Shown here: positions 16,767-25,529 of the stretch, piece after piece
Layout: each line of letters opens with the position of its first letter
Numbering within the stretch: the first letter of the stretch is position 1
Source: Paracoccaceae bacterium
GTDB lineage: Bacteria > Pseudomonadota > Alphaproteobacteria > Rhodobacterales > Rhodobacteraceae
Reading direction: 5' to 3'
DNA: 61,388 nt
Assembly: GCA_017510335.1 (NCBI GenBank)
Contig: JAFWNM010000027.1
Span: 1-61,388, forward strand
Translations under genes and position numbers: made by a program
Notes under the pieces: model-generated
Seen by the model: the letters and a program-made list of their open reading frames with translations, nothing else
Databases searched by the model: none
Told to the model about the DNA's origin: nothing

Positions 16767-19700
16767 CCACACCTGCACAAAGCCTTGGCCTTGCCGGATA
16801 CTTGACCAAGGGCTTCATCCGTTCGCCCCTGACGCCGCTGATCATGCTGGCCGCGCTGGCCATGGGGCTGATGGCCCTGATGCTGGTCCCGCGCGAAGAA
16901 GAACCGCAGATTTCCGTGCCGATGGTCAATATCCTGATGCAGGCACCGGGCCTGACCGCCGAGGACGCAGTGCGCCTTGTGTCGCAACCCATGGAACGGA
17001 TCATTCAGGCCATTGACGGGGTCGAGCATGTCTATTCCCAGACCCATGACAACCGCGCCATGGTCACGGCGCGGTTTGCCGTGGGCACACCGTCCGACAG
17101 CGCCATCTTGCGCGTGCATGACAAGGTGCGCGCGAATATGGACCAGATTCCCGTGGGCATTCCCGAACCGCTGATCATTGGCCGCGGGATTGACGATGTG
17201 GCCATTGTCACCCTGACCCTGGCCAGCGCCCCGGATGCGGATATCAGCGCCAGTGACCTGACGCGCCTTGCACGCGAAATGCGCGCTGATCTGGCGCGCG
17301 TGGCCGATGTGGGCCTGTCCTATATCGTGGGCGAGGCACAGGACGCCATCCGCATTGCGCCCGACCCCGAAAGGCTGGCGCTGTATGGCGTAACGCTGCA
17401 GGACCTGACGGCCAAGGTGGCCGCCGCCAACCGCACCATGACAGCGGGATTGCTGCGCGACGGGGGCGAACAGATTGACCTTGTCGCCGGCCAAAGCCTG
17501 ACCGCGCCTTCGGAAATCGCGGGGCTGTTGCTGACCACCCGCGACAACCGCCCCGTTTATGTGGGCGATGTGGCCGATGTGGCCTTCGTGCCCGACACAT
17601 CCGACCGGCTGGTGGCCCATGTCACGCGCGGGCCAGACGGCACGATCCAGCGCGAAGCTGCCGTCACCATGGCCTTCGCCAAACGTGGCGGGTCCAATGC
17701 CGTTGTCGTGGCCAGCGCCTTGTTGGACCGTACGGCCACCCTGCAAGACACGCTGCTGCCCGACGGTGTCACGCTGGAGATTACGCGCAACTATGGCGAC
17801 TCGGCCCAGGCCAAGGCCAATACCCTGCTGGTCAAACTGTTTCTGGCCACATTGTCCATCATCGCGCTGACGCTGATGGCCATTGGCTGGCGCGAAAGCA
17901 TCGTGGTCGCTGTCGTCATCCCCGTGACCATTCTGCTGACGCTGTTTGCCGCCTGGATCATGGGCTATACGCTGAACCGCGTCAGTCTGTTCGCGCTGAT
18001 CTTCTCCATCGGAATTCTGGTGGATGATGCGATTGTCGTGATCGAAAACATCGCCCGCCATTGGGGCATGAAGGACGGGCGCGACCGGGTGACCCGCGCC
18101 ATTGATGCAGTGGCCGAAGTGGGCAACCCCACCATCGTGGCAACCCTGACAGTGGTTGCGGCCCTGCTGCCCATGCTGTTCGTGTCGGGGCTTATGGGGC
18201 CGTATATGAGTCCCATCCCGGCTGTGGCCTCAGCGGCGATGATCATTTCGTTTTTCATTGCTGTGATGGTCACGCCGTGGCTGATGGTCAAAATCGCGGG
18301 AAATGCGCCCATGCAGGCCCATGACGGCGCAGATGGCGGCAGGTTGGGGCGGGCTTTTGCCGCTGTGGCACGTCCCGTTCTGGCCACAAGGGCGCGCAGT
18401 GCACTGTTTCTGGGTGTGACTGTGGTTTTGTCCTTCGGCTCGCTTGGGTTGCTGTATACCCAGCATGTCACGGTCAAATTGCTGCCCTTTGACGACAAGA
18501 CCGAACTGGCCGTGGTGATCGACATGCCCCAGGGCAGTTCGGTGCAAGCCACTGACGCGGTCGCGCAATCCGTCGCGCGCATCGCACTGGAACTGCCCGA
18601 GGTCACGTTCGCACAAACCTATGCAGGCACAGCCGCCCCGTTCAATTTCAACGGGCTAGTGCGCCATTATTTCTTGCGCAACGACCCGCATATGGGCGAT
18701 GTGGCGCTGACCCTGTCGGGCACCGGGCGCAGCAGCCACGATGTGGCGCTGGACTTACGCACCCGACTGGACGCGCTGGACCTGCCCGCCGGGACCAGCC
18801 TGAAAACCGTGGAACCACCCCCCGGCCCGCCCGTCATGGCAACGCTTCTGGCCGAAGTCTACGGCCCCACATCTCAGGCCCGCCGCGAGACGGCGCGCAA
18901 ATTGCGCATGGCCTTCGAAAGCGTGGATTTCATTGTCGATGTCGATGACAGTTTCGCCACCCCGCCCCGGCGTCTGCGCGCACTCATCTCGCCTGACCAG
19001 TTGGAATTCTTCGGGGTGCAGGAACAAGATGTGTTCGACACTATCGCGGCGCTGAATGGCACGCAGACAGTGGGCTATTCCAGCCGTGGCGCAGGGCGCC
19101 ACCCCCTGCCAGTGATGATCACGCGCGATAAATCCGACAGGGTGCTTGATGAACGCGCACTGTCCACACCGCTGCCCGCCAATGCCCTGCCCGCAGCAAC
19201 GGGCATCGTGGAACTGGGCGATGTGATCACTGTGGTTGAAGACCGCGCCTCCTATCCGGTGTTCCGCCGCAACGGGCGCAGCATCGAAATGGTCATGGCC
19301 GAACTTGCGGGCCAGTTTGAAGCCCCCCTTTACGGCATTCTCGAAGTGGGGCGCGCCCTTGATGCAATGGACTGGCGCGAGGGCGAAAAACCCCTGATCT
19401 TGCTCAATGGCCAGCCCATCGATGACAGCCGCCCCACCATTTTGTGGGACGGCGAGTGGGAGGTCACATGGGTCACCTTCCGCGACATGGGCGCGGCCTT
19501 CGGGGTGGCGCTGCTGGGAATCTATGTGCTGGTGGTGGCGCAATTCGGCTCTTTCCGGCTGCCGCTTGTGGTGCTGACGCCTGTGCCGCTGACCTTCCTT
19601 GGCATCATGGCAGGGCATTGGCTGTGGGGGGCGCCCTTCTCGGCCACCTCGATGATCGGATTTATCGCGCTTGCAGGCATCATCGTGCGCAATTCCATCC

Positions 19701-19948
19701 TGCTGGTGGATTTCATCCGCCACGCCGACCCGGCAGGCAAAAGCCAGATCGACATCCTGATCGACGCGGGCGCAATCCGCTTCAAGCCCATCTTGCTGAC
19801 CGCGCTTGCGGCCATGTTCGGGGCCGTGGTCATCCTGTTCGATCCCATTTTTCAGGGGCTGGCCTTGTCGCTGCTGTTTGGGTTGCTCAGTTCCACCTTG
19901 CTGACTGTGCTGGTGATTCCGGCCATCTACAGGGTGTTCAAAACATGA
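16763..19948 (+). CDS. RND-family efflux pump permease
   Basis: 1061-aa inner-membrane RND transporter (AcrB/MdtB-like, hydrophobe/amphiphile class). It shows the two homologous halves with periplasmic domains and 12 helices. The proton-relay DD pair in helix 4 is present (ILVDDAIVVIENIAR); in helix 10 the usual Lys of AcrB (AKNAIL) is Arg (IVRNSILLVDFI), a variant seen in several alphaproteobacterial pumps. It exports drugs, detergents or metabolites with proton influx. No outer-membrane channel gene is nearby, so it must share a TolC from elsewhere. The substrate is unknown. Confidence 0.93.
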   Translation: MTTPAQSLGLAGYLTKGFIRSPLTPLIMLAALAMGLMALMLVPREEEPQISVPMVNILMQAPGLTAEDAVRLVSQPMERIIQAIDGVEHVYSQTHDNRAMVTARFAVGTPSDSAILRVHDKVRANMDQIPVGIPEPLIIGRGIDDVAIVTLTLASAPDADISASDLTRLAREMRADLARVADVGLSYIVGEAQDAIRIAPDPERLALYGVTLQDLTAKVAAANRTMTAGLLRDGGEQIDLVAGQSLTAPSEIAGLLLTTRDNRPVYVGDVADVAFVPDTSDRLVAHVTRGPDGTIQREAAVTMAFAKRGGSNAVVVASALLDRTATLQDTLLPDGVTLEITRNYGDSAQAKANTLLVKLFLATLSIIALTLMAIGWRESIVVAVVIPVTILLTLFAAWIMGYTLNRVSLFALIFSIGILVDDAIVVIENIARHWGMKDGRDRVTRAIDAVAEVGNPTIVATLTVVAALLPMLFVSGLMGPYMSPIPAVASAAMIISFFIAVMVTPWLMVKIAGNAPMQAHDGADGGRLGRAFAAVARPVLATRARSALFLGVTVVLSFGSLGLLYTQHVTVKLLPFDDKTELAVVIDMPQGSSVQATDAVAQSVARIALELPEVTFAQTYAGTAAPFNFNGLVRHYFLRNDPHMGDVALTLSGTGRSSHDVALDLRTRLDALDLPAGTSLKTVEPPPGPPVMATLLAEVYGPTSQARRETARKLRMAFESVDFIVDVDDSFATPPRRLRALISPDQLEFFGVQEQDVFDTIAALNGTQTVGYSSRGAGRHPLPVMITRDKSDRVLDERALSTPLPANALPAATGIVELGDVITVVEDRASYPVFRRNGRSIEMVMAELAGQFEAPLYGILEVGRALDAMDWREGEKPLILLNGQPIDDSRPTILWDGEWEVTWVTFRDMGAAFGVALLGIYVLVVAQFGSFRLPLVVLTPVPLTFLGIMAGHWLWGAPFSATSMIGFIALAGIIVRNSILLVDFIRHADPAGKSQIDILIDAGAIRFKPILLTALAAMFGAVVILFDPIFQGLALSLLFGLLSSTLLTVLVIPAIYRVFKT

Positions 19949-20172
19949 CAGCGCGCCGCTGTCGGGGGCGCAATCCACATGCTGGCGCGCCCCTGATTTC
20001 ACCTGATCGTGCAATATCCCTTGCAATTGGGCCACAAGGGGCGCATATGGGTCAGGCATAGCTTCTTCATTCGATCTTCTGTCTCCTTCTTTCGGCTTCA
20101 GTTGCGACTCTGACGACACTGGGCCAAGCCACCGCAATACTGCGGGTGGTACTATAATAAGGAGATATCACG

Positions 20173-20379
20173 ATGGCCAAAGGCACCGTGAAATGGTTTA
20201 ACGCAACCAAAGGTTTCGGCTTCATTGCACCCGAGCATGGCTCCAAGGACATTTTTGTTCATGTGACCGCTCTGGAACGCGCCGGCATCCGCCAGCTGGA
20301 CGACGGCCAAGCCGTCGAATTCGATCTCGAAAGCGATCGTAACGGCCGCGAATCCGCGACGAACCTCGTTCTGGCCTGA
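20173..20379 (+). CDS. Cold-shock protein (CspA family)
   Basis: 68-aa single cold-shock domain. RNP1 is KGFGFI and RNP2 is DIFVHV, preceded by [16 protein letters not shown]. It binds single-stranded RNA and acts as an RNA chaperone. AAGGAG stands nine bases before the ATG. The 224-bp upstream gap has no other gene and contains a short stem (CCACC/GGTGG near 20130), consistent with a structured 5' leader such as cold-shock genes often have. A strong terminator follows. Confidence 0.95.
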   Translation: MAKGTVKWFNATKGFGFIAPEHGSKDIFVHVTALERAGIRQLDDGQAVEFDLESDRNGRESATNLVLA

Positions 20380-20407
20380 ACCGGCTTCCGGCAGGACTGA
20401 CATTCTG

Positions 20408-20439
20408 GGCGGGGGTGGCATATGCCATCCCCGCCTTTT
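20408..20439 (+). terminator. Rho-independent terminator after the cold-shock gene
   Basis: GGCGGGG and CCCCGCC frame an inner TGGCATATGCCA palindrome, giving a long near-continuous stem followed by TTTT. Confidence 0.88.
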
Positions 20440-20667
20440 GCATATGCAGGCATGCAGAAAGTGGGCAGTCTGTCGAGGAACACCTCAGCGTCCCTACCCT
20501 TCGCCCCTGTCGCATCCACAGCGCCAGATTCCGGCCCGTCAAACCGCCACACGGTTTTGCGCAGCATCATGCGCCGCCCCGACATCCAACCAGCCTTCCC
20601 CAAACCTGCCAAAACTCCGCTGACAGGGCTGTTTTTCAGTCTGGGTCAAATATCCGCAGGGGGTGGA
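20440..20667. other. Intergenic stretch without recognisable gene
   Basis: Between the cold-shock terminator and the hairpins following hypF on the opposite strand I see no convincing reading frame, RNA or repeat. The two flanking genes converge here. Confidence 0.5.
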
Positions 20668-20706
20668 TTGGGCCGTCAGGCCCAAGAGGGGGGCAGCCGC
20701 CCCCCT
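20668..20706 (-). terminator. Tandem hairpins after hypF
   Basis: Two perfect stems follow the hypF stop on the minus strand: AGGGGGGC/GCCCCCCT (20687-20706) and TTGGGCC/GGCCCAA (20668-20685). No long T-run follows, so termination may be Rho-assisted. Confidence 0.6.
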
Positions 20707-20709
20707 TCC

Positions 20710-22977
20710 CTACCCGTCACCCGCACACCCCCGGTCCCTGTGGCGCGCCAGTGCCACCAGCGCCTGACCAAAGGCCAGGCTGCCATCATTCACAGGTGTC
20801 CTCGCATGGACCAGCACGCACACATCCCCCAGCGCGTCCATGACATAGCCCAGCAAAACCGCATTCTGGAAACACCCCCCCGACAGCACCACGGCCTTGG
20901 CGGTGCCTGCGTCAATCAGGGCGCGCGCCCGTGTGGCGAATGCCTGCGCCAGCCCCGCATGGAACCGCGCCGCGATGACCTCATGCGCCACCCCCTGCCC
21001 GATATCGCGCACCAGCGCCTCAAACAGCGGGCCAACCCCGATTGCTGCCCCCTCCCCCGTCGGATAGGGGCGCATTTGCGCGCGGGGCACCTGCCCGGCC
21101 AGCGCTTCCAGGGCCATGGCGGCCTGGCCCTCAAAACTCTGGTGCAGCGGCGACAGGCCCAGCGTCGCGGCCACTGCGTCGAACACCCGTCCCGCCGAAC
21201 TTGACAGGGGCGCATTGATGCCCGCTGCCACCGCCTGACGCAACAGCGCGCGCGGCTGGCCCGCAAAAATCTGGTCGGCAAATCCGCCCAATCCCGCCGC
21301 ATCCAGCCGCATCAGCGCGTTGCGCCACGGCGCGCGCCCTGCCGCATCGCCCCCCGGCAACGGCGCAGGGTCCAGCCAGGCCAGCCGCTCAAACCCCGCA
21401 TAATCGCCCAACAGCAGCTCGCCACCCCACAGCGTGCCATCCAGCCCCAGCCCCAGACCATCCAGCACGATGGCCGCAACCTGCGGCCCCTCCAGCGGCC
21501 ACATATTGTCCCCCATACATGCCGCCATATGCGCGTGGTGGTGCTGGACACCCTGCACCGGCAGCGCCATGGCGCGCCCGTGCTGCGTGGCGCGAAATCC
21601 CTCATGCAGGTCTACGGCCACCACAGCGGGGGTATGGTCGAACAGCTCGGCGTAATCAGCCAGCGCACGCCGGGTTTCAGACCAGCTTAGCGCGTCGTCC
21701 AGATCACCCAGATGGTGGGACAACAGCGCCTCGTTCCCGCGCGTCAGGCAAAACGCGCCCTTCATCTGCCCCCCCATGGCCAACACTTGCGGGCCAGCGT
21801 CAAATCCCGGCGGCAGGCGCAATGTGGACGGTGCACGCCCGCGCGCATGGCGCAACACCATTGGCCCGAAAGCGGTCATGCGTTCCACGGAATCATCCAG
21901 CCTGCGCGCAATGTCGCGGTCATGCATCACGAATCCATCGGCAAATGCTGCAAGCGCTTCGCGCGCCTTAGCGTTGCAAATCACCTGCGGTTCCCCCGAC
22001 AGGTTGCCCGATGTCATGACCAATGGCCCGCCGAACGCATCCAGCACCAGATGATGCAGCGGGGTATAGGGCAGCATCCAGCCCAGACAGGCCTGGCCCG
22101 GTGCAATAGAAGGCGCCAGCACGCCCGCATCGGGCCTGCGCGCTAGTAGCAAGATGGGGGCGGCCGCATCCTGCAGGCGGGCTTCTTCCTGCGCAGTAAG
22201 CGTGCACTGCTGCGCGATCATCTTCATCCCGCCCATCAGCGCAAAGGGCTTGTCCGGCCGGTGCTTGCGCGCGCGCAGCAGCGCCACCGCCGCTTCAGAT
22301 TGCGCATCACAAGCCAGATGGAACCCGCCCAACCCCTTGATGGCCAGAATTTTCCCCGCGCGCAGCGCTTCTGCGGCCAGTGCAATCGCATCCCCTGCAA
22401 TTTCGCTGCCCGCGCGTTCAAACCACAGGCGCGGCCCGCAAGCGGGGCAGGCAATGGGCTGGGCATGAAAGCGCCGGTCAGCCGGGTCACCATATTCGCC
22501 CGCGCACTCGGCACAGAACACGAAAGCGGCCATCGTTGTCTGGCCCCGGTCATAGGGCAAGGACCGCAAGATCGAAAAACGCGGCCCGCAATGGGTGCAA
22601 TTGGCGAATGCATACCCGAAACGGCGCGCACCAGGATCACGGATTTCGGCCAGACAGGCAGGACAGGTGGCCGCATCGGGGGTCACGCGGGTGCGCGCGG
22701 CCCCTGCGGTGCTGGCCATGATTTCGAATTCCAGTGGCAGATCATCGGTTTCCAGCACCGACACCTCCAGCGAATCGATCCGCGCAAGAGGCGGAATATC
22801 CGCGCGCAGCGCCTCCAGAAACTGCGGCACCTGCGCGCCTGCAGCTTCGATCAGCACCCCTTCGGCGTCATTGCGCACCCGCCCGCGCAAGCCCAGACGC
22901 CGTGCCAATGTCCATACAAACGGGCGAAACCCCACCCCCTGAACCTGCCCGCGCACCCGTATCCGTGCCTGTGTCAT
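20710..22977 (-). CDS. hypF: Carbamoyltransferase HypF
   Basis: 755-aa HypF of normal length. It makes S-carbamoyl groups on HypE from carbamoyl phosphate, the source of the cyanide ligands of [NiFe] hydrogenase. Domains in order: acylphosphatase-like (GQVQGVGFRPFVW), two zinc fingers (CPACLAEI, CTHCGPR, CAECAGEY, CPACGPRL), a YrdC-like domain (HRPDKPFALMG) and a Kae1-like domain with HHHAHMAA and LSGGCFQN. The start at 22977 has AAGGA upstream; an earlier in-frame ATG adds an unconserved segment. It lies downstream of hupV, with a palindrome in the 123-bp gap. Confidence 0.96.
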   Translation of the reverse strand: MTQARIRVRGQVQGVGFRPFVWTLARRLGLRGRVRNDAEGVLIEAAGAQVPQFLEALRADIPPLARIDSLEVSVLETDDLPLEFEIMASTAGAARTRVTPDAATCPACLAEIRDPGARRFGYAFANCTHCGPRFSILRSLPYDRGQTTMAAFVFCAECAGEYGDPADRRFHAQPIACPACGPRLWFERAGSEIAGDAIALAAEALRAGKILAIKGLGGFHLACDAQSEAAVALLRARKHRPDKPFALMGGMKMIAQQCTLTAQEEARLQDAAAPILLLARRPDAGVLAPSIAPGQACLGWMLPYTPLHHLVLDAFGGPLVMTSGNLSGEPQVICNAKAREALAAFADGFVMHDRDIARRLDDSVERMTAFGPMVLRHARGRAPSTLRLPPGFDAGPQVLAMGGQMKGAFCLTRGNEALLSHHLGDLDDALSWSETRRALADYAELFDHTPAVVAVDLHEGFRATQHGRAMALPVQGVQHHHAHMAACMGDNMWPLEGPQVAAIVLDGLGLGLDGTLWGGELLLGDYAGFERLAWLDPAPLPGGDAAGRAPWRNALMRLDAAGLGGFADQIFAGQPRALLRQAVAAGINAPLSSSAGRVFDAVAATLGLSPLHQSFEGQAAMALEALAGQVPRAQMRPYPTGEGAAIGVGPLFEALVRDIGQGVAHEVIAARFHAGLAQAFATRARALIDAGTAKAVVLSGGCFQNAVLLGYVMDALGDVCVLVHARTPVNDGSLAFGQALVALARHRDRGCAGDG

Positions 22978-23032
22978 GCCCTGTCCTTCATCCTGGCCCA
23001 CATACGCGCAATGCAACGCTGCAGGGTGGGCC

Positions 23033-23050
23033 AAGGGGCCATGGCCCCTT
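23033..23050. repeat. 18-bp perfect palindrome between hupV and hypF
   Basis: AAGGGGCCATGGCCCCTT is self-complementary and is followed on the plus strand by CAAAAAAA. On the minus strand the T-run comes before, not after, the stem, so it is not a normal terminator for hupV. It may mark a processing site or operator for hypF. Confidence 0.4.
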
Positions 23051-23100
23051 CAAAAAAATGGCTTGTGCGCAGCACGCTATAAGGTCACGTCAGGTCGCGC

Positions 23101-24534
23101 CTAATGAACTGTGCACACCATGCACGGGTCAAAACTGCGCACGATATGCTGCACTGACAAGGGGGTTTGCTCGTCGTTTCGCACGGGCGCCCCCACAAGC
23201 GCCGCTTCCAGCGGGCCGGGGGTGCCGGTCGCGTCGCGGGGGCTGAAATTCCATGTTGTGGGCGCAATAATCTGATAACTTGCAACGCGCCCCCCCTCAA
23301 TGCGGACCCAATGCCCCAGCGCGCCGCGCGCCGCTTCGACCAGCCCGGCCCCCTGCGCTGATGCCGGCAGATCGCCCTGTGCCATAAACACCGCTTTCGG
23401 GTCGATGGCTTTTGCAAGCGTTTCCATCAACAGCTGAATGCGCGCAATCTCCAGAAGCCGTGCGCCCACACGCGCCAGCACGCCCCCGCCCTGTGCGGCC
23501 AGATCCAGCGCCAGCGGGTGGCCATCCATGACCTGCCGCGCCAGCGCGCCGCATTCCATGGGCGCATGGTTCAGGCGCGGGGCCTTGCACCAGCTATAGG
23601 CGGTGTCGCGCATTTCCTCGTCGGGTTCGGTCATGCCGCGTTCGGGGTGGGCGGCGCGGCCCAGCATCCAGGCATGGCTGATATCTTCCACAAGCCCGTC
23701 CAGCGCCAGCGGGGCACGCGTGCCCTTGTCCCAGATGCCGGGGGCGAATGCATGGCCCTGTGCCTGCGCATAGGCCCCGAAGCTCAGATACCGGCCTGCG
23801 CCCTGCCCCAATTGCGCCATCCCTTCGCTGGCGGCCACGCGCGCGAATACCCCTGCATCCCCGCCAGTCCAGCCCAACAGCGCGTCTTGCGTGCGAAGTG
23901 CGGCCACATCTTCCAGCGCTGCGCCGAACAGATGGGTTTCCAGAAACCGGCGGAACCCGCGCAAGCTGGCCAGAATGCGTTGTTTTTCCGCCGCAGTGGG
24001 GGTGCGCGTCACCCCGCCGGGCTGGATGGCCAGCGTATGAGGCCATTTCCCCGCCATAAGCCCCAGAATATGCATCAGCTTGGCGCGGGCCTGCACTGCG
24101 GCGCGCGCGCCCGACCCTTCCATAGCCGAAAACCGGGCCACAACCTGGTCATGCCACGGGCGCGCGCCATAGGCGGGGCGCGCGAAATCGGGCATGAAAA
24201 ACAGGTAGAAATGCGTCAGATGATCGCTGACATTTTCCACGGCATGGATCAGCGCGGCCATATTCGCGCCCTGAGGCGTGGGCGCCAGCCCCATGGCCCC
24301 GCCCAGCGCGCGCGCGGCCGCCGCCGACTGGCTGATGGAACATATCCCGCAGATGCGCGGTGTGATGGTCAGCGCGTCGCGCGGGTCGCGCCCTTCCAGC
24401 ATGCGTTCAAACCCGCGATACAGCGGCGCATTCACGCGCGCGCTGCGCACATGGCCACCGCTGATGTCCAGATGCACTTCCAGATCGCCCTCGACACGGT
24501 TGAAAGGGCCGACCACCAGCCGGGTTTGCGTCAT
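23101..24534 (-). CDS. hupV: Regulatory (H2-sensing) hydrogenase large subunit HupV
   Basis: 477-aa [NiFe] hydrogenase large subunit of the sensor type (HupV/HoxC). It binds the active site through RICGIC near the N-terminus and DPCMVC at the C-terminus. The protein ends in CTVH with no residues after the His, so it needs no endopeptidase cleavage; this is characteristic of the regulatory hydrogenases and separates it from HupL in the same window. With HupU it detects H2 and signals to HupT. The ATG overlaps the hupU stop by four bases, ruling out longer in-frame forms. Confidence 0.95.
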   Translation of the reverse strand: MTQTRLVVGPFNRVEGDLEVHLDISGGHVRSARVNAPLYRGFERMLEGRDPRDALTITPRICGICSISQSAAAARALGGAMGLAPTPQGANMAALIHAVENVSDHLTHFYLFFMPDFARPAYGARPWHDQVVARFSAMEGSGARAAVQARAKLMHILGLMAGKWPHTLAIQPGGVTRTPTAAEKQRILASLRGFRRFLETHLFGAALEDVAALRTQDALLGWTGGDAGVFARVAASEGMAQLGQGAGRYLSFGAYAQAQGHAFAPGIWDKGTRAPLALDGLVEDISHAWMLGRAAHPERGMTEPDEEMRDTAYSWCKAPRLNHAPMECGALARQVMDGHPLALDLAAQGGGVLARVGARLLEIARIQLLMETLAKAIDPKAVFMAQGDLPASAQGAGLVEAARGALGHWVRIEGGRVASYQIIAPTTWNFSPRDATGTPGPLEAALVGAPVRNDEQTPLSVQHIVRSFDPCMVCTVH

Positions 24535-25529
24535 GGGCGGGGCCGCTTGTTGCGCAAACTGGGCGGCACGGCCACGCGGTCTGACACGGCGTTTGTGGCA
24601 ATGCGGTCCGGCGTTGCGGCCTTGGACAGCGACGCCAGCGCCATGAACCACGCCTTGGGCATATCGGTTGGCAGGCCCACAGGAATTCCCGCAATCTTCG
24701 GGGTCTGAGTAAAGGCGTGGCGCGGGTCTTCGAATTCGGGGGCCGTGCAGTTGATGCACGGATACCCCCCCGATGTGCACGACCCCGCCCCGTTCCATGG
24801 CCGGATGTTGCAATCCCCCACCGCCTGCGTGCCGATACAGCCCAGATGTTCCATCATGCACCCCCTGTCAGACAGGTCGCGCGCGCTGGCCTTGTATTCA
24901 TAAAATTCGTTTCTTGAGCAGCCATGATGCACCAGATGATCCGCAAAAAACCGCGGGCGGGCATATCCGTCCAGCCCGTCATGTCCCAATTGCCCGTCGG
25001 CCAGCAGCATCAGCGTTTCCAGCACCCAGCCCGGATGGGTGGGGCAGCCTGCGATATTGATGACCGGCAGGCCCGTCCGGTCGCGGAACTCATGCGCCAG
25101 CACCCCGCCCGAATGGCTGCCGTCATACTGCAGCCCCACAGCATCGGACGGGTTTCCCCCTGCCGCTGTCATGCCCCCAAACGCGGCACAACTGCCCACT
25201 GCCAGCACATGGCGCGCCAGCGGTGCCAGCGCCAGAGCCCAGTCCAGCATGGACCGCCCCGTGCCTGTCAGCATCTGGTAACGGCCTGTTCCCCGTGGCC
25301 CGCGCGCAATCGCGCCTTCGACACATAGCAGGTCCAGCGCCACGCGACCGGCAAGGATGTCATCAAGCAGCGCGCGCACATCCGCGCCGGTCTGCACACT
25401 GAAGGCAGGGTGCCACATCACGCGGATGCCTGCCCCTTCCAGCGCGTCGAACACATCAGGGTCTTCGGCACAAAGCAGCGACATGGTGCACCCCCCGCAC
25501 CCTGACGCCTGCAACCATAACAAATTCAC
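24531..25529 (-). CDS. hupU: Regulatory hydrogenase small subunit HupU
   Basis: 332-aa FeS-cluster subunit of the H2 sensor. It begins VNLLWLQASGCGGCTMSLL, with cluster cysteines immediately at the N-terminus and no twin-arginine signal, so the sensor stays in the cytoplasm. Further ligands are in CEGAI-like, GSCAAFGG, AGCPTHP and the C-terminal CIGTQ/CINC region. I choose the GTG at 25529, which overlaps the hupT stop (GTGA); the next ATG would remove the first cysteines. The last ~25 residues form a basic tail (LRNKRPRP). It is coupled to hupV and hupT. Confidence 0.94.
   Translation of the reverse strand: MNLLWLQASGCGGCTMSLLCAEDPDVFDALEGAGIRVMWHPAFSVQTGADVRALLDDILAGRVALDLLCVEGAIARGPRGTGRYQMLTGTGRSMLDWALALAPLARHVLAVGSCAAFGGMTAAGGNPSDAVGLQYDGSHSGGVLAHEFRDRTGLPVINIAGCPTHPGWVLETLMLLADGQLGHDGLDGYARPRFFADHLVHHGCSRNEFYEYKASARDLSDRGCMMEHLGCIGTQAVGDCNIRPWNGAGSCTSGGYPCINCTAPEFEDPRHAFTQTPKIAGIPVGLPTDMPKAWFMALASLSKAATPDRIATNAVSDRVAVPPSLRNKRPRP

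Noticed and set aside
16475-18061. 528-codon minus-strand frame inside the RND pump gene
   Set aside because: Low-complexity His/Gln/Gly composition typical of an antisense shadow.
23033-23050. Palindrome after hupV as a rho-independent terminator
   Set aside because: On the minus strand the T-run precedes the stem, the wrong order for termination of hupV.
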